64,000 nt of DNA from Virgibacillus_P tibetensis (GCF_036026595.1 NZ_JARZFX010000015.1:1-64000); one strand, 5' to 3'. Shown: positions 25,856-34,586, counted from the stretch's first letter. The notes: generated by a model not told the origin, from the letters alone. Numbers and translations: made by a program.

Positions 25856-26773
25856 TTGAGTATGCTGAAGATAACCAATTTGTCGAAAAAGTTCGGAAAG
25901 TTCACAGCTTTAGATGGGGTTAATATGGAAGTGAATGAAGGAGAAGTGTTTGGTTTCATTGGCCCAAACGGTTCTGGGAAATCCACAACTATTCGTGTGT
26001 TGCTTGGTATTTTAAAAGCAACTGAAGGTGATGTTAAAATTTTCGGCAAGGACGCTTGGAAAGATGCGGTTGACATTCACAGACGCATTGCTTATGTTCC
26101 TGGAGATGTCAATTTATGGCCAAACTTAACAGGCGGGGAAGTGATTGATCTTTTTATAAAATTACGTGGTGGCAATAATAAAAGCAGACGAGAAGAGCTG
26201 ATCAAGAAATTTGATTTAGATCCATCGAAGAAATGTAGAACGTATTCAAAAGGTAATCGACAAAAAGTGGCGTTAGTTGCAGCTTTCTCATCAGGTGCAG
26301 ATTTATACATTCTGGATGAACCTACGTCAGGGCTGGATCCATTGATGGAAAACGTTTTCCAGGAGTGTGTGGTGGATGCGAAGAAAGAAGGGAAGAGTGT
26401 GCTGCTTTCCAGTCACATTCTATCTGAGGTGGAGAAATTATGTGACAAAGTGGGTATTATTCGCCAGGGTCAAATCATTGAAACAGGGACACTAAGTGAG
26501 TTACGTCATTTAACACGTACAAATCTGTTTGTCGAAACAAAACAGCCAATGACTTCCTTAAGCGAATTAAAAGGGATACATGACATAGAAGAAAAAGAAC
26601 AAGGTCAGGCGTTCCAAGTAGATACAGAAGAAATGGACAATGTAATGAAATACATTGCCCAATATGGAGTTATTAAATTAGAAAGCGCACCACCCAAGTT
26701 AGAGGATTTATTTATGCGGCATTATGAGGGGGCGGAAAACATTGCGGACACAGGAGCAGGAGGTGTTTCCTAA
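25856..26773 (+). CDS. ABC transporter ATP-binding protein
   Basis: This 305-aa ATPase has Walker A GPNGSGKS (about 37-44), signature YSKGNRQKVALVAAF (an unusual SKGN in place of LSGGQ, common in ABC-2 exporters), Walker B LYILDEPTSGLDPL and the H-loop SSHILSEVEKLCD. It pairs with the ABC-2-type permease gene that overlaps its stop by one base (TAATG). Likely TTG start at 25856, seven bases after GGGGGAG. Probably drug or antibiotic efflux, under the TetR regulator upstream. Confidence 0.9.
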   Translation: MSMLKITNLSKKFGKFTALDGVNMEVNEGEVFGFIGPNGSGKSTTIRVLLGILKATEGDVKIFGKDAWKDAVDIHRRIAYVPGDVNLWPNLTGGEVIDLFIKLRGGNNKSRREELIKKFDLDPSKKCRTYSKGNRQKVALVAAFSSGADLYILDEPTSGLDPLMENVFQECVVDAKKEGKSVLLSSHILSEVEKLCDKVGIIRQGQIIETGTLSELRHLTRTNLFVETKQPMTSLSELKGIHDIEEKEQGQAFQVDTEEMDNVMKYIAQYGVIKLESAPPKLEDLFMRHYEGAENIADTGAGGVS

Positions 26774-28374
26774 TGACAGGAAACTTATTTAAGCAAACTG
26801 GTTCGCTGGCTCGGTTAATTGCAAGGCGGGATCGTATTCGAATTCCATTATGGTTGATTGGAATTACTTTCTTTACATTAATTGTACCTGTTTCTTTCAT
26901 GGATTTATATGCCACGCAGACAGACAGAGATATTATGGCAGAAACGATGAAAAACCCCGCTATGACTGCAATGGTGGGACCAGGTGATTTGGATAATTAT
27001 ACCCTTGGTGCCATGACGTCACATCAAATGCTGCTATTAACAGCAGTTGTCGTTGGCCTGATGAGTATTTTACTGGTGACCCGTCACACAAGGGCCGATG
27101 AAGAGGATGGACGTATTGAAATGATTCGTTCTTTACCTACAGGACGCTTATCTAATTTAAGTGCAACGCTACTTGTATTATGTTTAACGAATGTGATATT
27201 GGCGTTGATCATAGGTTTTGGCTTATATGCATTAGGCATAGAAGGTATGAATCTTGGGGGCTCTCTACTATATGGTTCGGCTTTAGGTGCAACTGGTATT
27301 TTCTTTGCTGGTATAACTGCACTCTTCGCACAGCTATCTGAGAATTCCCGGGGTACAACTGGATTTTCAATAGCAATCCTGATTACTGCTTATCTAGTTC
27401 GGGCTATAGGTGATGTTGGGAATGAAACGCTGTCATGGATCTCTCCTTTGGGGTGGGTGACTCAGTCAGAGCCATACTCTAGCAATAATTGGTGGCCTAT
27501 TGTATTGATGCTTGGTGTATCTATTATTCTATTTATTCTTGCAAGCTATTTAAATTCTATTCGTGATTTGGAAGCGGGGTTCTTACCTTCCAAACCAGGA
27601 AGAAAACACGCTTCTTCCTTCTTGCAGAGCCCACTAGGTCTTGCCTTAAGGCTACAACGAACCGGGACAATCGCCTGGGCTGTTGGTATGCTTCTCATGG
27701 GAATGTCTTATGGATCGGTCTTAGGTGATTTGGAATCATTCTTTGAAGGAAATGAAATGATGGAGCAAATGCTAGCTCCTGTTGAGGGGTATTCTTTAAC
27801 AGAACAGTTTATTCCGATGCTATTGGTTATAATGGCGCTTCTATCAACAGTTCCTCCTGTAATGGCCATGAATAAACTATATGCAGAAGAGAAAAAGAAT
27901 CGCATAGAACATTTGCTTGGTAGAGCGGTTTCGCGAAACCGTTTAATGGGTAGTCACCTGCTTATTTCCTTGGCAAATGGATTTATCATGATTTCACTTG
28001 CTACATTAGGGCTATGGGCGGCAGGAACTGCTGTTATGGAGGAAGGTTTCGACATAGGGATGATCTATGGGGCAGCACTTGTATACTATCCAGCAATAGC
28101 AATTATGATTAGCATTGCAGTGTTTCTTATAGGATTTATGCCAAAGTTGATTAGCTTAATATGGTTTTATATACTTTACTCATTTATTACGCTCTATTTA
28201 GGTGGCATATTCCAATTTCCAGAATGGGTTGGCCAACTATCCCCATTCGGACATATTCCACAACTTCCAATTGAGGAATTGGAAGTTATGCCGATTATCA
28301 TTCTGACACTAGTTGCAGTTGTCTTAATCGTTGCTGGTTTTATTGGCTATAGAAACAGGGATATTGAAGGCTAG
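26773..28374 (+). CDS. ABC-2-type exporter permease (antibiotic/polyketide exporter family)
   Basis: This 533-aa protein has about 12 membrane helices in two homologous halves. The N-terminal half includes SLARLIARRDRIRIPLWLIG and RHTRADEEDGRIEMIRSLPTGRL; the second half repeats the pattern with LYAEEKKNRIEHLLGRAVSRNRLMGSHL. The E..GR.E.....P..R motif is a hallmark of the polyketide/antibiotic exporter branch of ABC-2 permeases. One protein carrying both halves pairs with the single ATPase encoded upstream. Substrate unknown. Confidence 0.88.
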   Translation: MTGNLFKQTGSLARLIARRDRIRIPLWLIGITFFTLIVPVSFMDLYATQTDRDIMAETMKNPAMTAMVGPGDLDNYTLGAMTSHQMLLLTAVVVGLMSILLVTRHTRADEEDGRIEMIRSLPTGRLSNLSATLLVLCLTNVILALIIGFGLYALGIEGMNLGGSLLYGSALGATGIFFAGITALFAQLSENSRGTTGFSIAILITAYLVRAIGDVGNETLSWISPLGWVTQSEPYSSNNWWPIVLMLGVSIILFILASYLNSIRDLEAGFLPSKPGRKHASSFLQSPLGLALRLQRTGTIAWAVGMLLMGMSYGSVLGDLESFFEGNEMMEQMLAPVEGYSLTEQFIPMLLVIMALLSTVPPVMAMNKLYAEEKKNRIEHLLGRAVSRNRLMGSHLLISLANGFIMISLATLGLWAAGTAVMEEGFDIGMIYGAALVYYPAIAIMISIAVFLIGFMPKLISLIWFYILYSFITLYLGGIFQFPEWVGQLSPFGHIPQLPIEELEVMPIIILTLVAVVLIVAGFIGYRNRDIEG

Positions 28375-28410
28375 CAGGATGTAAGGTGAATACCTCCCGT
28401 TTAAACCTAT

Positions 28411-28631
28411 GAAAAAGTTGCTTTTGCCGGCCGAGTGGTGGTGGTTGGAGAACGTGGTGTAAAATTATCAGGTGGACTAGAGGCAACGTACAAATATTGC
28501 GAGGGCATATTGTTGATGCGAATAAAGTAATTTCTATCGAGAATGGAAAAATGACAGGAAGTGGAACCCATCAGGAACTGACGTAAACCCATTGATTATA
28601 CCGTGAATTCGCGGAGCAGCAGTTAACCTGA
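28411..28631 (+). pseudogene. Remnant of an MsbA/MdlB-type ABC exporter ATPase
   Basis: Scattered frames spell the last part of an ABC exporter ATPase: VVGERGVKLSGG (signature motif), then after a gap ANKVISIENGKMTGSGTHQEL and finally YREFAEQQLT with a stop at 28629-28631. The Walker B stretch between signature and H-loop is deleted, and frame changes occur. It is a decay product of a gene unrelated to the intact ABC-2 exporter before it. Confidence 0.75.
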
Positions 28632-28670
28632 GATTACCCGTATTTAAATGAAGTTGGCTTAGAGGATGAT

Positions 28671-29390
28671 GTGGAAATGAAAGAATATGAACAGAAAGTA
28701 AATCGTGAACTCCAAGCTTGGCGGAGAAAGGTTTTAAAACGTTCAGGTCTATTCACTCAATTATCAAAGAAAGCACAATCAAAAGTAAATGGGATGATCC
28801 CCGAAAAAGCCCATAAAGTAATAACAGATAGTATTAGAAACATGGTTAAGGCAACCTTGGTCGGCTCAACTATTACAACTAAAAAACAACAACCAATAGA
28901 AATGAGCTTGTTTGCAAGAGATGAACTTTTTAAAGAGAAGCTTACCTCATATCGTAAAACAGCAGTTATTGAAGGGGCTGGAACAGGTGCAGGGGGAATA
29001 TTTCTTGGTCTTGCTGATTTCCCGTTACTGTTATCCATTAAGATGAAGTTCCTATTCGAAGCGGCTGCGATATACGGATATGATACGAAAGAGTATGAGG
29101 AGCGTCTCTTTATTCTTCATATCTTTCAGCTCGCTTTTTCAAGTGACGAAAAACGAAAAGAAACATTGCATATCATTGAGAACTGGGATAATGAGAAAGA
29201 TGAATTAATAGATATGGATTGGCGTGTGTTTCAACAGGAGTATCGGGATTATATCGATTTGATTAAAATGTTTCAATTAATTCCAGGCTTAGGAGCAATT
29301 GTAGGGGCATATGCAAACCATAACCTTCTTGATACGTTAGGTGAAACGGCGCTGAATGCTTACCGTTTGCGATTTTTAACAATTAAATAA
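28671..29390 (+). CDS. EcsC-family protein
   Basis: This 239-aa protein resembles the EcsC family, named from the Bacillus ecsABC locus, whose biochemical role is unclear. A charged N-terminal helix (KEYEQKVNRELQAWRRKVL) is followed by the conserved glycine-rich GAGTGAGGIFLGLADFPLLLSIKMKFLFEAAAIYGYD (about 100-137) and a second hydrophobic stretch IPGLGAIVGAYANHNLL near the C-terminus, suggesting membrane association. GAGGATGAT precedes GTG 28671; ATG 28677 is the alternative start. Stand-alone, with a terminator at 29504. Confidence 0.8.
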   Translation: MEMKEYEQKVNRELQAWRRKVLKRSGLFTQLSKKAQSKVNGMIPEKAHKVITDSIRNMVKATLVGSTITTKKQQPIEMSLFARDELFKEKLTSYRKTAVIEGAGTGAGGIFLGLADFPLLLSIKMKFLFEAAAIYGYDTKEYEERLFILHIFQLAFSSDEKRKETLHIIENWDNEKDELIDMDWRVFQQEYRDYIDLIKMFQLIPGLGAIVGAYANHNLLDTLGETALNAYRLRFLTIK

Positions 29391-29447
29391 TAGTGGAAAC
29401 ACGCCTGCTCGTCCCACCGAAAACATTTGTCCGTCGAAGCCGGACGT

Positions 29448-29478
29448 GGCTGTTTAATTGTAAGAATTAATTGCAGCC
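29448..29478. repeat. Small inverted repeat resembling a solo R2 end
   Basis: GGCTGTTTAATTGTAAGAAT starts an inverted repeat closing with AATTAATTGCAGCC. It is similar to the left end of R2 copy b (GGCTGTATTAGTAAGAATTG at 42361). It could be a relic of an R2 element reduced to its end, or simply a hairpin. Confidence 0.4.
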
Positions 29479-29503
29479 AAAATTTATGCTCTCCTATCTC
29501 TTG

Positions 29504-29536
29504 AAAAATGGCTTGAAACTCCTCAAGCCATTTTTT
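29504..29536 (+). terminator. Terminator after the EcsC-family gene
   Basis: The stem AAAATGGCTTGA / TCAAGCCATTTT has a short loop followed by TTTTTTG. Confidence 0.85.
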
Positions 29537-29628
29537 GCTGGAAATTATGTGATTATAGTTGATATCTAACTAGCGATTAACGTTTTGTACCTCATAAATG
29601 AAGTCGTTAAGATCATTTTATAACACTA

Positions 29629-29695
29629 TAGGGGGATTTCCCCCACAAGATAAGGACTTTCCCTAATTACAAAAGAGGAGCTAAGTTCCTATAAT
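29629..29695 (+). promoter_or_regulatory. Probable NarL/NreC-type activator sites and promoter of the molybdoenzyme operon
   Basis: Site 1 is TAGGGGGATTTCCCCCA (29629-29645), a perfect GGGGG-N4-CCCCC palindrome. Site 2 is AAGGACTTTCCCTA (29652-29665), an imperfect version. Both resemble the staphylococcal NreC consensus TAGGG-N4-CCCTA. Downstream are a poor -35 (TTACAA, 29667-29672), a 17-bp spacer and a perfect -10 TATAAT (29690-29695), the pattern of an activator-dependent promoter. The operon encodes a NarL/NreC-type regulator that would fit. Confidence 0.65.
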
Positions 29696-29744
29696 GATGA
29701 TAGAAGATAAAAATCAGCAAAAAAACTGGTGAAGGAGAGTTCAA

Positions 29745-30830
29745 ATGGAAGCTACCAGCGTGGATAAAACAGTGAAAAGAACGAATTCAATAAATAATGC
29801 ATTTGCATCGAAGTTTGCCAAGTCTATGTTTCTCGCAATCAGTGGTCTTGTAATTCTATCGTTTATAGGAACACGGATATTTACACATGTGGACTTAAAT
29901 CTCTATGGATATATGGTAGGAACAATAGTTTTCCTTGGCGGTTTTTTCTACCGTTTTATCGCATGGGGAGAAAGACCACCAACAAAGATTTATATAAAAA
30001 AGGGAATTAAACTACTTTTCCGAAAATCAACACCAAAGACATCAGTGGAACACCTTGGTACATACAATTTTATTTGGAATAGGGGAATTTACCGATGGAC
30101 CCAGCACGTATTGATCGGTTGGGGTGTCATTGTTTCATGTATGGTTACATTCCCGCTAGTGTTTGGGTGGATGTACTTTACGATGGCTGACAGTGGCTAT
30201 TATACGATCGTTGCCATGGGTATAAATTTGATGACAGTCCCAGCAGATGGAGTCATTGCCTTTTTTTCCTACAATGCATTAAATTTTAGTGCCATCGCAG
30301 TAATTATTGGTGTTTGTATGGCGATGTATCGCCGGTTAAAGAATATGCAGGCAAGAGCTGAACAAAAATTTCTATATGACTTTTTGCCACTTTATCTCTT
30401 GTTATTTATAAGTATTACCGGTTTGATTTTAACGTTTATGAATGTGTTTTTACACGGAACTGGACACTACACCATGTCTCTTATTCACCAATACTCTGTT
30501 ATTATCACACTAATTTATTTACCTTTTGGAAAACTTGCCCACATTCCGTTCAGACCACTTAGTGTTTTTGCAAGAAACTATCGCGAACATTATGCGGAAC
30601 AGTCGATGAAGCAATGTAAGGTTTGTGGTTCTGAATTTGTGTCAACCGAGCAGACGAGTGACGTTATTGATGTACTGGAACAGAATCAGATCGAATTTAA
30701 TATGAAAGACGGCTTTAATCTGGCAGAGCTTTGTCTGCCATGTCGAAGAAAGTACCGTATCTCAAGATTTTCAGGATTCGCTACACATGAAGTGCTAATC
30801 AAGGAGGCAAATCAAGATGCAAAAGGATAA
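29745..30830 (+). CDS. NarI-like membrane protein with C-terminal Cys-pair domain, probable electron-input subunit
   Basis: This 361-aa membrane protein has about 6-7 predicted helices between residues 25 and 275. His residues flank or sit in helices (RWTQHVLIGWG; HGTGHYTMSLIHQYSVIITLIYLPFGKLAHI), in a layout like NarI/DsrM-type diheme cytochrome b quinol oxidases; the PFGKLAHI end is typical. A cytoplasmic tail follows with CKVC (about 287-290) and CLPC, possibly a Zn- or Fe-binding hairpin, plus an intervening domain. As the first gene, ending inside the oxidoreductase start (14-bp overlap), it is the natural membrane partner. Quinol oxidation is inferred, not shown. Confidence 0.65.
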   Translation: MEATSVDKTVKRTNSINNAFASKFAKSMFLAISGLVILSFIGTRIFTHVDLNLYGYMVGTIVFLGGFFYRFIAWGERPPTKIYIKKGIKLLFRKSTPKTSVEHLGTYNFIWNRGIYRWTQHVLIGWGVIVSCMVTFPLVFGWMYFTMADSGYYTIVAMGINLMTVPADGVIAFFSYNALNFSAIAVIIGVCMAMYRRLKNMQARAEQKFLYDFLPLYLLLFISITGLILTFMNVFLHGTGHYTMSLIHQYSVIITLIYLPFGKLAHIPFRPLSVFARNYREHYAEQSMKQCKVCGSEFVSTEQTSDVIDVLEQNQIEFNMKDGFNLAELCLPCRRKYRISRFSGFATHEVLIKEANQDAKG

Positions 30831-32985
30831 ATTTTTTCGGGACGTAGAGAATGTCAGGCATCCAAATGAAACACTAGTAAAAACGCACTGCAGCTACTGT
30901 GGTATGCAGTGCGGAATGAACTTACGTGTTAATACTTCAACAAATAAAATAATTGGTGTAGAACCAAGATACGACTGGCCAGTAACCCTTGGCAAAATGT
31001 GCCCTAAGGGTGTTACAGCATATCAGCAAACAAACCATGATGACCGTATCCTTAAGCCGTTGATCCGAGATGATGCTTCCTTGAAAGGTACGAAAGAAGG
31101 GTTCCGTGAAGCGAGCTGGGATGAAGCATATGATTTGATTGCCGAGAAATTTGGTAAGCTGCAAGCTGACTATGGCAAAGACAGTTTATCCGTTTTCAGC
31201 GGGGTTTCGATGACAAACGAAAAATGCTACCTTACAGGTAAATTTGCCAGAGTTGCGATGGGAACCAGATATATTGATTATAACGGGCGTTTTTGTATGT
31301 CCAGTGCTGCAGGTGGTTTCTTAAGAACATTCGGCGTTGATCGTGGATCAACGCTTCCTTGGACAGATGTTCATGAAACGGATTGCTTATTCATTGCAGG
31401 AAGCAACACGGCAGAATGCCACCCTACTTCTATGTTCCGTGTTTGGGCTGTCCAAGAGCGGGGCGGTTATCTGATCGTGGCAGACCCAAGAGAAACACCG
31501 GTTGCCAGAAGAGCTGATGTTCACTTGGATTTACGTCCGGGTACCGACCTGGCATTAGCGAATGGAATTTTACATCTATTAATTAAAAACGGCTATACAG
31601 ATGAATCGTTTATTAGTGAACATACGAACGGATTTGAAGAGACCAAAGAAGTAGTAAAAGATTTCACACCGGAAGTTACGAGTATGCTGACAGGTGTAGC
31701 AGAAGAGAAAATCATAAGAGCAGCTGAGATTTACGGAAAAGCTCCTAATGCAATCGTAATGTTTGCCAGAGGGATTGAGCAGCAACAGAAAGGTGTAGAT
31801 AATGTTTCTGCATATTGTAATATGGCTCTCATTACCGGTAAGATCGGCAGACCAAAAGCGGGAGTTGCGACCTTCACCGGCCAAGGTAATGGTCAGGGGG
31901 GAAGAGAACACGGACAGAAATCAGACCTTTTACCAGGCTATAGAAAGATTACCAACCCTGAACATGTAAAAGCTGTTAGTAAGGTATGGGGGATTGAGCC
32001 TGAAGAAATGCCAAAACCAGGGGTTTCTGCTTATGAAATGTTTGAATTAATGAAGGATAAAACAATTCGCGGATTGTATCTGCTTTGTTCAAATCCGGCA
32101 GTTTCTGCTCCAAATCTTAATTTTGTAAGAGGCGCATTAAAAGATCTTGATTTCATGGTATGTGCCGACTTTTATTTATCAGAGTCTGCGGAATACGCTG
32201 ATGTCATTCTGCCATCGGTAACATGGTCTGAAGATGAAGGCACGGTAACTAATCTGGAAGGACGGATTATAAAAATTAATAAGGCTCAAGAACCAATTGG
32301 TGAATCAAAACCAGATTGGCAGATGCAGGTAGAGTTAGCTGAACGTCTTGGTAGAGGGAAGTACTTCTCTCATTTGAAAACAGCTAAAGATGTAGCGGAT
32401 GAATTCCGGCTAGCAACAAAGGGCGGCAACGCAGATTACTATGGTGCCACATGGGATAAAATTGATAAGCAGGACGGTGTGTTTTGGCCTTGTAAAGATG
32501 AAGAGGATACCGGAACGCCCCATATGTTCCTTGACAAAAAGTTCTACCATGCCGATGAGAAAGCCAAGATCTGTGCACTTCCATATCGTCCACCGGCAGA
32601 GGAGCCATGTGAAAAATATCCTCTGCGTTTAACTACAGGTCGTGTCGTTTACCATTATCTGTCAGGTAACCAAACGAGAAGAATCAAATTTCTTAACGAT
32701 ATGTGCCCAGAACCATATGTAGAAGTTCATCCAGTTACTGCCGCGAAATATGGTATTAAACATGACGAAAATGTAGTTCTCTATACACGTAGAGGGAAAT
32801 GTGAGTATAAAGTGAAAAGTACGGAAGCCATTCGAGAGGATACGATCTTCGTTCCGTATCATTTCGGTCACGAACAATCAATCAATCTATTAACCATCGC
32901 AGCATTGGATCCTATCTCAAAAATGCCGGAATTTAAAGTTTGTGCTGCTCAAATCGAGAAAGTTAAAACTGGGAAGGTGCTTTAA
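30817..32985 (+). CDS. Molybdopterin oxidoreductase, NasC/NapA-like catalytic subunit
   Basis: This 722-aa MopB-family enzyme has an N-terminal [4Fe-4S] site Cys25, Cys28, Cys32 and Cys62 (HCSYCGMQCGMN, MCPKG). The predicted Mo ligand is Cys158 in NGRFCMSSAAGG, the pattern of NapA and NasC nitrate reductases rather than of formate dehydrogenases. The molybdopterin domains continue through FIAGSNTAECHP, GQGNGQGGREHG and the C-terminal dinucleotide domain (LTTGRVVYHYLSGNQTRR). There is no Tat signal, so it should act in the cytoplasm. Nitrate is the likely substrate from family and from the NarK-like carrier in the operon, but other oxyanions cannot be excluded. Confidence 0.85.
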   Translation: MQKDKFFRDVENVRHPNETLVKTHCSYCGMQCGMNLRVNTSTNKIIGVEPRYDWPVTLGKMCPKGVTAYQQTNHDDRILKPLIRDDASLKGTKEGFREASWDEAYDLIAEKFGKLQADYGKDSLSVFSGVSMTNEKCYLTGKFARVAMGTRYIDYNGRFCMSSAAGGFLRTFGVDRGSTLPWTDVHETDCLFIAGSNTAECHPTSMFRVWAVQERGGYLIVADPRETPVARRADVHLDLRPGTDLALANGILHLLIKNGYTDESFISEHTNGFEETKEVVKDFTPEVTSMLTGVAEEKIIRAAEIYGKAPNAIVMFARGIEQQQKGVDNVSAYCNMALITGKIGRPKAGVATFTGQGNGQGGREHGQKSDLLPGYRKITNPEHVKAVSKVWGIEPEEMPKPGVSAYEMFELMKDKTIRGLYLLCSNPAVSAPNLNFVRGALKDLDFMVCADFYLSESAEYADVILPSVTWSEDEGTVTNLEGRIIKINKAQEPIGESKPDWQMQVELAERLGRGKYFSHLKTAKDVADEFRLATKGGNADYYGATWDKIDKQDGVFWPCKDEEDTGTPHMFLDKKFYHADEKAKICALPYRPPAEEPCEKYPLRLTTGRVVYHYLSGNQTRRIKFLNDMCPEPYVEVHPVTAAKYGIKHDENVVLYTRRGKCEYKVKSTEAIREDTIFVPYHFGHEQSINLLTIAALDPISKMPEFKVCAAQIEKVKTGKVL

Positions 32986-33549
32986 ATGGAAAAGAAAAGA
33001 TTATATATAGAGTTGGAAAATTGCATAGGGTGTCGCGCGTGTCTCGCTGCTTGTACACAATGCGGAGGACATGAAGAAAAGAACAGAAACTATGTGTATG
33101 ATGTAAATCCATTGGTGAATCGTCAAACGATGCCACTTATGTGCTTGCATTGTGTTGATCCGGCTTGTGCAAGAAGCTGTCCGGCTCAAGCCATTCAAAT
33201 ACATGAAACAGGAGCAGTTTTATCTGCATTAGTTGAGAAGTGCATCGGTTGTCAAAACTGTACGATTGCTTGTCCATATGGAATCCCTAAGTTTGATGAA
33301 GAAGAGAACCTTATGTATAAATGTGACTTGTGTATTGACCGTACAAAAGATGATATTCCACCAATGTGTGCTAGTGTGTGTCCTTCCAATACGCTGCAGT
33401 GGCTCTCAGAGGAAGAGATTGAACAGAAACAGCAGCAACATGATCTTGGTAATGATAAATGGGTTACCAGCATGCCTTTCCTTGAAGGGGAAACGAATGT
33501 TAGAGTCAATCTTCCTGGAATATTGCAAGGAACAACGAAATTGTTTTAA
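32986..33549 (+). CDS. Four-cluster 4Fe-4S ferredoxin subunit (DmsB/NrfC-like)
   Basis: This 187-aa electron-transfer subunit has sixteen cysteines in four groups: CIGCRACLAACTQCG, CLHCVDPACARSCP, CIGCQNCTIACPYG and CDLC...CASVCP. This matches the DmsB/NrfC/PsrB family that carries electrons between a membrane quinol enzyme and a molybdenum catalytic subunit. There is no signal peptide, consistent with a cytoplasmic complex. The gene starts immediately after the oxidoreductase stop (TAA ATG) and is followed by GGAGG and the Rieske gene 12 bases on. Confidence 0.92.
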   Translation: MEKKRLYIELENCIGCRACLAACTQCGGHEEKNRNYVYDVNPLVNRQTMPLMCLHCVDPACARSCPAQAIQIHETGAVLSALVEKCIGCQNCTIACPYGIPKFDEEENLMYKCDLCIDRTKDDIPPMCASVCPSNTLQWLSEEEIEQKQQQHDLGNDKWVTSMPFLEGETNVRVNLPGILQGTTKLF

Positions 33550-33561
33550 GGAGGACCAAAG

Positions 33562-34086
33562 ATGGCAGATGAAAATAAAAGAATACCATTTGAAGAGGAT
33601 AATTATACACACAATATAGATAGAAATAATGAGCGCTCATTAGATAGACGTGGTTTCATGAAGACATTAGTTGGAGCTGCCGGTGTGTTTGCAGTCTCCA
33701 GCCTTCCATGGGGCGCAATAGCAGCAAAAGAACTTATGGGGTTGTCAAATAAAGAATATCAGCGTCTCAAAATTGCAGATGTCAAAGATGTTGCTGTAGG
33801 TGACTCGGTTGAGTTTCACTATCCAAGTGAACATGATAGTGCTGTATTAATCCGTTTGAAAAAAGATAAGTATGTAGCCTATCAAAATGCTTGTACCCAC
33901 TTAATGTGCCCGGTCTATTGGGTGAAAGAACAACAAGAAATGGTCTGCCCCTGCCATCACGGGATTTTCGATGCCAATACTGGAGCTCCAACCGCTGGAC
34001 CCCCAAGGCGTCCATTACCTGAGGTTATAGTAGAAGTTGATTCAGAATCCATTTATGCAGTGAGGGTGAAACGCTATGAAGCGTAG
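33562..34086 (+). CDS. Tat-exported, membrane-anchored Rieske iron-sulfur protein
   Basis: This 174-aa protein has the twin-arginine motif LDRRGFMKTLVGAAG (Arg29-Arg30) and a hydrophobic segment to about residue 55 that probably stays as an anchor. The Rieske fold has CTHLMC (Cys111, His113, Cys116) and CPCHHG (Cys129, Cys131, His132). The cluster ligands are Cys111, His113, Cys129 and His132. Cys116 and Cys131 would form the disulfide found only in high-potential bc-type Rieske proteins, not in dioxygenase ferredoxins. It should sit on the outer face of the membrane near the NarI-like protein. Strong GGAGG upstream. Confidence 0.9.
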   Translation: MADENKRIPFEEDNYTHNIDRNNERSLDRRGFMKTLVGAAGVFAVSSLPWGAIAAKELMGLSNKEYQRLKIADVKDVAVGDSVEFHYPSEHDSAVLIRLKKDKYVAYQNACTHLMCPVYWVKEQQEMVCPCHHGIFDANTGAPTAGPPRRPLPEVIVEVDSESIYAVRVKRYEA

Positions 34087-34282
34087 TTATGCAGGGGTCA
34101 TTGGGCTGTGTATCATTTTGATGCTGGATATTGTATTTTTGCAATTATTGGTACATCAATTCTTTTATGAAAATTACGGGATGGTACTTTTGTATATGGG
34201 GTTACTTTTTGTTTTATTCCCCATTGCCGTTTTCATATACAAAAAAGAGAAAAACAAGGGGGCTAATGCGAATGGCAAGTGA
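34076..34282 (+). CDS. Small two-helix membrane protein of unknown function
   Basis: This 68-aa protein has two membrane helices (SYAGVIGLCIILMLDIVFLQ and GMVLLYMGLLFVLFPIAVFI) and a Lys-rich cytoplasmic tail (YKKEKNKGANANGK). It starts inside the end of the Rieske gene and is overlapped by the next gene, so it is tightly coupled to the complex. It is the size of accessory subunits of respiratory complexes. No family recognised. Confidence 0.7.
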   Translation: MKRSYAGVIGLCIILMLDIVFLQLLVHQFFYENYGMVLLYMGLLFVLFPIAVFIYKKEKNKGANANGK

Positions 34283-34586
34283 AACCTATTTGGACTTTTG
34301 TTTTGTTCAAAAATCAAATGGCTCGCTGGCAGAATACGTCCAGTCCAGCTTTGAACAACTGTTTAAGCATGAGCGTCGTCTTCGATGGCATTTTGATGAA
34401 AAACAAGAGAATCATGCGGAAATTATTGTTGCTGAAGTCAAAGGAATGAGCAGATGGGCATCAGCGGAAGATTTGATTGACTACTTGGAAGAACATGCAA
34501 GCGAGAAATTCTGGAGTATTCTACAAGGCTATCAATTTCAAGTTCTTCCAGTAACGAAAGGGTGCAGTACGAATGGAAACCGTTAA
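34272..34586 (+). CDS. Conserved-context hypothetical protein (104 aa) in the molybdoenzyme operon
   Basis: This 104-aa soluble protein begins MASETYLDFCFVQ. It is rich in aromatic residues (Trp in RLRWHFDEK and MSRWASAEDL), with no membrane segment, metal motif or signal. AAGGGGG lies 9 bases before ATG 34272, the reason for choosing it over ATG 34131 and ATG 34266. It overlaps both neighbours by about 10 bases, the mark of translational coupling. It may be a maturation or assembly factor taking the place of NarJ/TorD, but there is no sequence support for that beyond position. Confidence 0.6.
   Translation: MASETYLDFCFVQKSNGSLAEYVQSSFEQLFKHERRLRWHFDEKQENHAEIIVAEVKGMSRWASAEDLIDYLEEHASEKFWSILQGYQFQVLPVTKGCSTNGNR

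Noticed and set aside
28411..28631. Functional small ABC gene
   Set aside because: The frame changes and the Walker B segment is missing, so only a relic remains.
30817..32985. Formate dehydrogenase for the molybdoenzyme
   Set aside because: The ligand motif RFCMSSAAGG and the neighbouring NarK-like and NreA/NreC-like genes fit the nitrate reductase branch better; not fully excluded without activity data.
34131..34271. Longer start for the 104-aa protein at ATG 34131
   Set aside because: No ribosome site; the extension lies entirely over the 68-aa membrane protein in another frame, while AAGGGGG suits ATG 34272.
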